64,000 nucleotides of DNA from the NCBI RefSeq assembly GCF_018310345.1, contig NZ_JAGXBY010000002.1:682001-746000 (forward strand), written 5' to 3'. Below the pieces are notes generated by a model, which saw only the letters and a program-made list of their open reading frames with translations, searched no databases and had not been told where the DNA came from. Shown here one piece after another: positions 62,958 through 64,000 of the stretch. The first letter of the stretch is position 1. Each line of letters begins with the position of its first letter. The DNA is from Ornithinibacillus massiliensis. GTDB lineage: Bacteria; Bacillota; Bacilli; Bacillales; Amphibacillaceae. Made by a program: the position numbers and the translations under genes.

Positions 62958-63233
62958 CTATATTCCCATTTTATAATCGTATTGTTTTGCTTTATCTGGT
63001 TTAGCGTTTTCATATTCTGTACGAATAAATGGCTTATATGAGCGATCTACCCGTGATACAAAAGGGTATTTTAATAATTTCTTCTCAATTTCTTCTAGAT
63101 TAGATTGATCCACGTACATTACTGCATACTTTAGCTTTTTTGATGTATAAAGAACATTTCCCAATCGTTTGATTTGTTTCATATTTTTGGCATGTTGATA
63201 CCAAACAATAATCCCCTGTCTATTTGTTCTCAT
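62958..63233 (-). CDS. ylbG: DUF2129-family protein YlbG
   Basis: A 91-residue protein of the DUF2129 (UPF0298) family, common in Bacillales and lactobacilli; function unknown. The start MRTNRQGIIVWYQHAKNMKQI (key residues RQGIIVWYQH) and the block YAVMYVD...FVSRVDRSYKPFI are family features. GTGAGG precedes the ATG. It lies between ylbF and the CsfG-like RNA. Confidence 0.9.
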   Translation of the reverse strand: MRTNRQGIIVWYQHAKNMKQIKRLGNVLYTSKKLKYAVMYVDQSNLEEIEKKLLKYPFVSRVDRSYKPFIRTEYENAKPDKAKQYDYKMGI

Positions 63234-63307
63234 GAAAAATCCTCACAATTTCAGGTAGTTTTGAAATAGTTTATCAGAATATAGCTTTTGTTTCAACAAT
63301 ATAACGA

Positions 63308-63748
63308 TTAAGACGCCTTACATCCACAGCCTCCGCCGCTGCCACAACCACATCCACTGTCCGTTAGTGCTGCCCCATCTCTTGGAACCTTTATTTGTTC
63401 ACTAACACTGAATGCAATATACTGACTAATCTCATCTAATAAACTTTGAAAATTTCTCTCAGCAATTTTATATGCTGCTACTTTATCATTTAAGTCCATA
63501 GCACGTTTTTTAGTGCGGACAAGTTTCATAATTTCAGAGTAATCTGGATGATATCTACCAAATCTCTGGACGTCTTCATATTGATCCTTAACAGCAGTAA
63601 ACTCCTTAATAAGCTGTTGGGCTTCGGAATCATTTACTAAAGCATGTTTAGCTTCTGCATATGCTTCATAAACCTCAGAGTCCAAAACCATCCTCCCTAG
63701 CATTTCAGAGCGGTCTAAAATATCGACATATTCTAAGGTAGCTATCAT
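63308..63748 (-). CDS. ylbF: RNA maturation complex subunit YlbF (RicF)
   Basis: One of three Ric proteins (with YmcA and YaaT) that bind RNase Y and direct mRNA maturation, affecting competence, biofilm and sporulation. It has 146 residues: a helical YlbF/YmcA domain (about 8-110) with FQSLLDEISQYIAFSVSEQIKVPRD (key residues ISQYIAFSVS), then a cysteine-rich tail CGCGSGGGCGC that fits the iron-sulfur ligands known in the Ric complex. GGAGGTG precedes the ATG. Confidence 0.94.
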   Translation of the reverse strand: MIATLEYVDILDRSEMLGRMVLDSEVYEAYAEAKHALVNDSEAQQLIKEFTAVKDQYEDVQRFGRYHPDYSEIMKLVRTKKRAMDLNDKVAAYKIAERNFQSLLDEISQYIAFSVSEQIKVPRDGAALTDSGCGCGSGGGCGCKAS

Positions 63749-63804
63749 ATTAAATTCACCTCCACCAATAGTTTATCACTTTTATGGTGAAAATGTAAAA
63801 ACAA

Positions 63805-64000
63805 TTAATCTTTCATCATTTCCGCAAATTGTAATAGCATACCCACCATTTGAACATTTTGGTTGACCTTTTCCAGCTTTTGAGAGAAGGTTTTACCATA
63901 AAATCGTTTCGCTTCAATTTCTATTTCAGCTATTTTATTCGGATCTCTCGATAGAAATCGATACCATTCTGGGTTGTAACGGATAAAATGAACTAAATCA
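63805..64000 (-). CDS. ylbE: YlbE-like protein, 5' end cut by window edge
   Basis: The last 64 codons of a small protein; the start lies beyond the window. The visible part, with RYNPEWYRFLSRDPNKI and EAKRFYGKTFSQKLEKVNQNVQM (key residues EAKRFYGKT), resembles B. subtilis YlbE (about 79 residues), which also sits next to ylbF. Function unknown. It ends in MMKD and a TAA at 63805-63807. Confidence 0.8.
   Translation of the reverse strand, partial: DLVHFIRYNPEWYRFLSRDPNKIAEIEIEAKRFYGKTFSQKLEKVNQNVQMVGMLLQFAEMMKD

Noticed and set aside
62486-63004. Plus-strand frame of 172 codons over rsmD, the small RNA and ylbG
   Set aside because: Overlaps rsmD and the hairpins and terminator of the CsfG-like RNA; composition is unlike a protein.

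Overview
The window is a block of chromosomal housekeeping DNA from an AT-rich, endospore-forming member of the Bacillaceae. Gene content and order are close to the Bacillus subtilis ylb-mra/dcw-spoIIG-ylm-divIVA-ileS-lsp-pyr-ylo-gmk-priA region, read here mostly on the minus strand. sigE, sigG, spoIIGA, spoVD, spoVE, rsfA and a CsfG-like RNA show a sporulator. bshC shows bacillithiol synthesis, and the DNPR motif of MurE indicates meso-diaminopimelate peptidoglycan. Several details (murF inside the dcw cluster, a LysR gene after pyrE, no pyrP) suggest the Oceanobacillus/Virgibacillus side of the family; that placement is inference. No rRNA, tRNA, CRISPR, prophage or intact insertion sequence was seen.

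Layout from left to right. Positions 1-9.8 kb hold fmt (cut by the window edge), priA, coaBC, rpoZ, gmk, remA, yloC and a P-type calcium ATPase, all minus. rqcH (ribosome quality control) is divergent, on plus. Next come a LysR regulator and the complete UMP pathway operon pyrR-pyrB-pyrC-carA-carB-pyrK-pyrD-pyrF-pyrE at 12.8-23.1 kb, with one promoter, two PyrR attenuators and tight translational coupling. Then follow an RluD-type pseudouridine synthase, lspA, ileS with an Ile T-box, divIVA, the ylmH-ylmG-sepF-ylmE-ylmD-ylmC set, sigG-sigE-spoIIGA, and the division/wall cluster at 35.5-51.9 kb: ftsZ, ftsA, divIB, spoVE, murD, mraY, murF, murE, spoVD, pbpB, ftsL, rsmH, mraZ. The last 12 kb hold bshC, a DUF3397 membrane protein, ylbP, rsfA, a crotonase, rpmF, ylbN, tmcAL, ylbL, ylbJ, coaD, rsmD, a CsfG-like small RNA, ylbG, ylbF and a partial ylbE.

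How the genes work together: the pyr operon makes UMP under PyrR attenuation. The dcw cluster makes lipid II precursors and the septal synthase, headed by mraZ with three 10-bp-spaced GTGG boxes over its promoter. SpoIIGA processes pro-sigma-E, and sigma-G follows in the forespore, where RsfA and the CsfG-like RNA would act.

The less ordinary content is mostly non-coding. A palindromic repeat family occurs three times (6918-7152, 32024-32376, 61175-61528), each copy just after the stop codon of a minus-strand gene. There are leader hairpins before sigG, divIB and spoVE, and a well-formed forespore promoter plus structured RNA between ylbG and rsmD. Compared with B. subtilis the block lacks def, pyrP, murG, murB, ylxW/ylxX/sbp, bpr and ylbK. 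I did not find a convincing new multi-gene system; the repeat family and the regulatory RNAs are the best leads.
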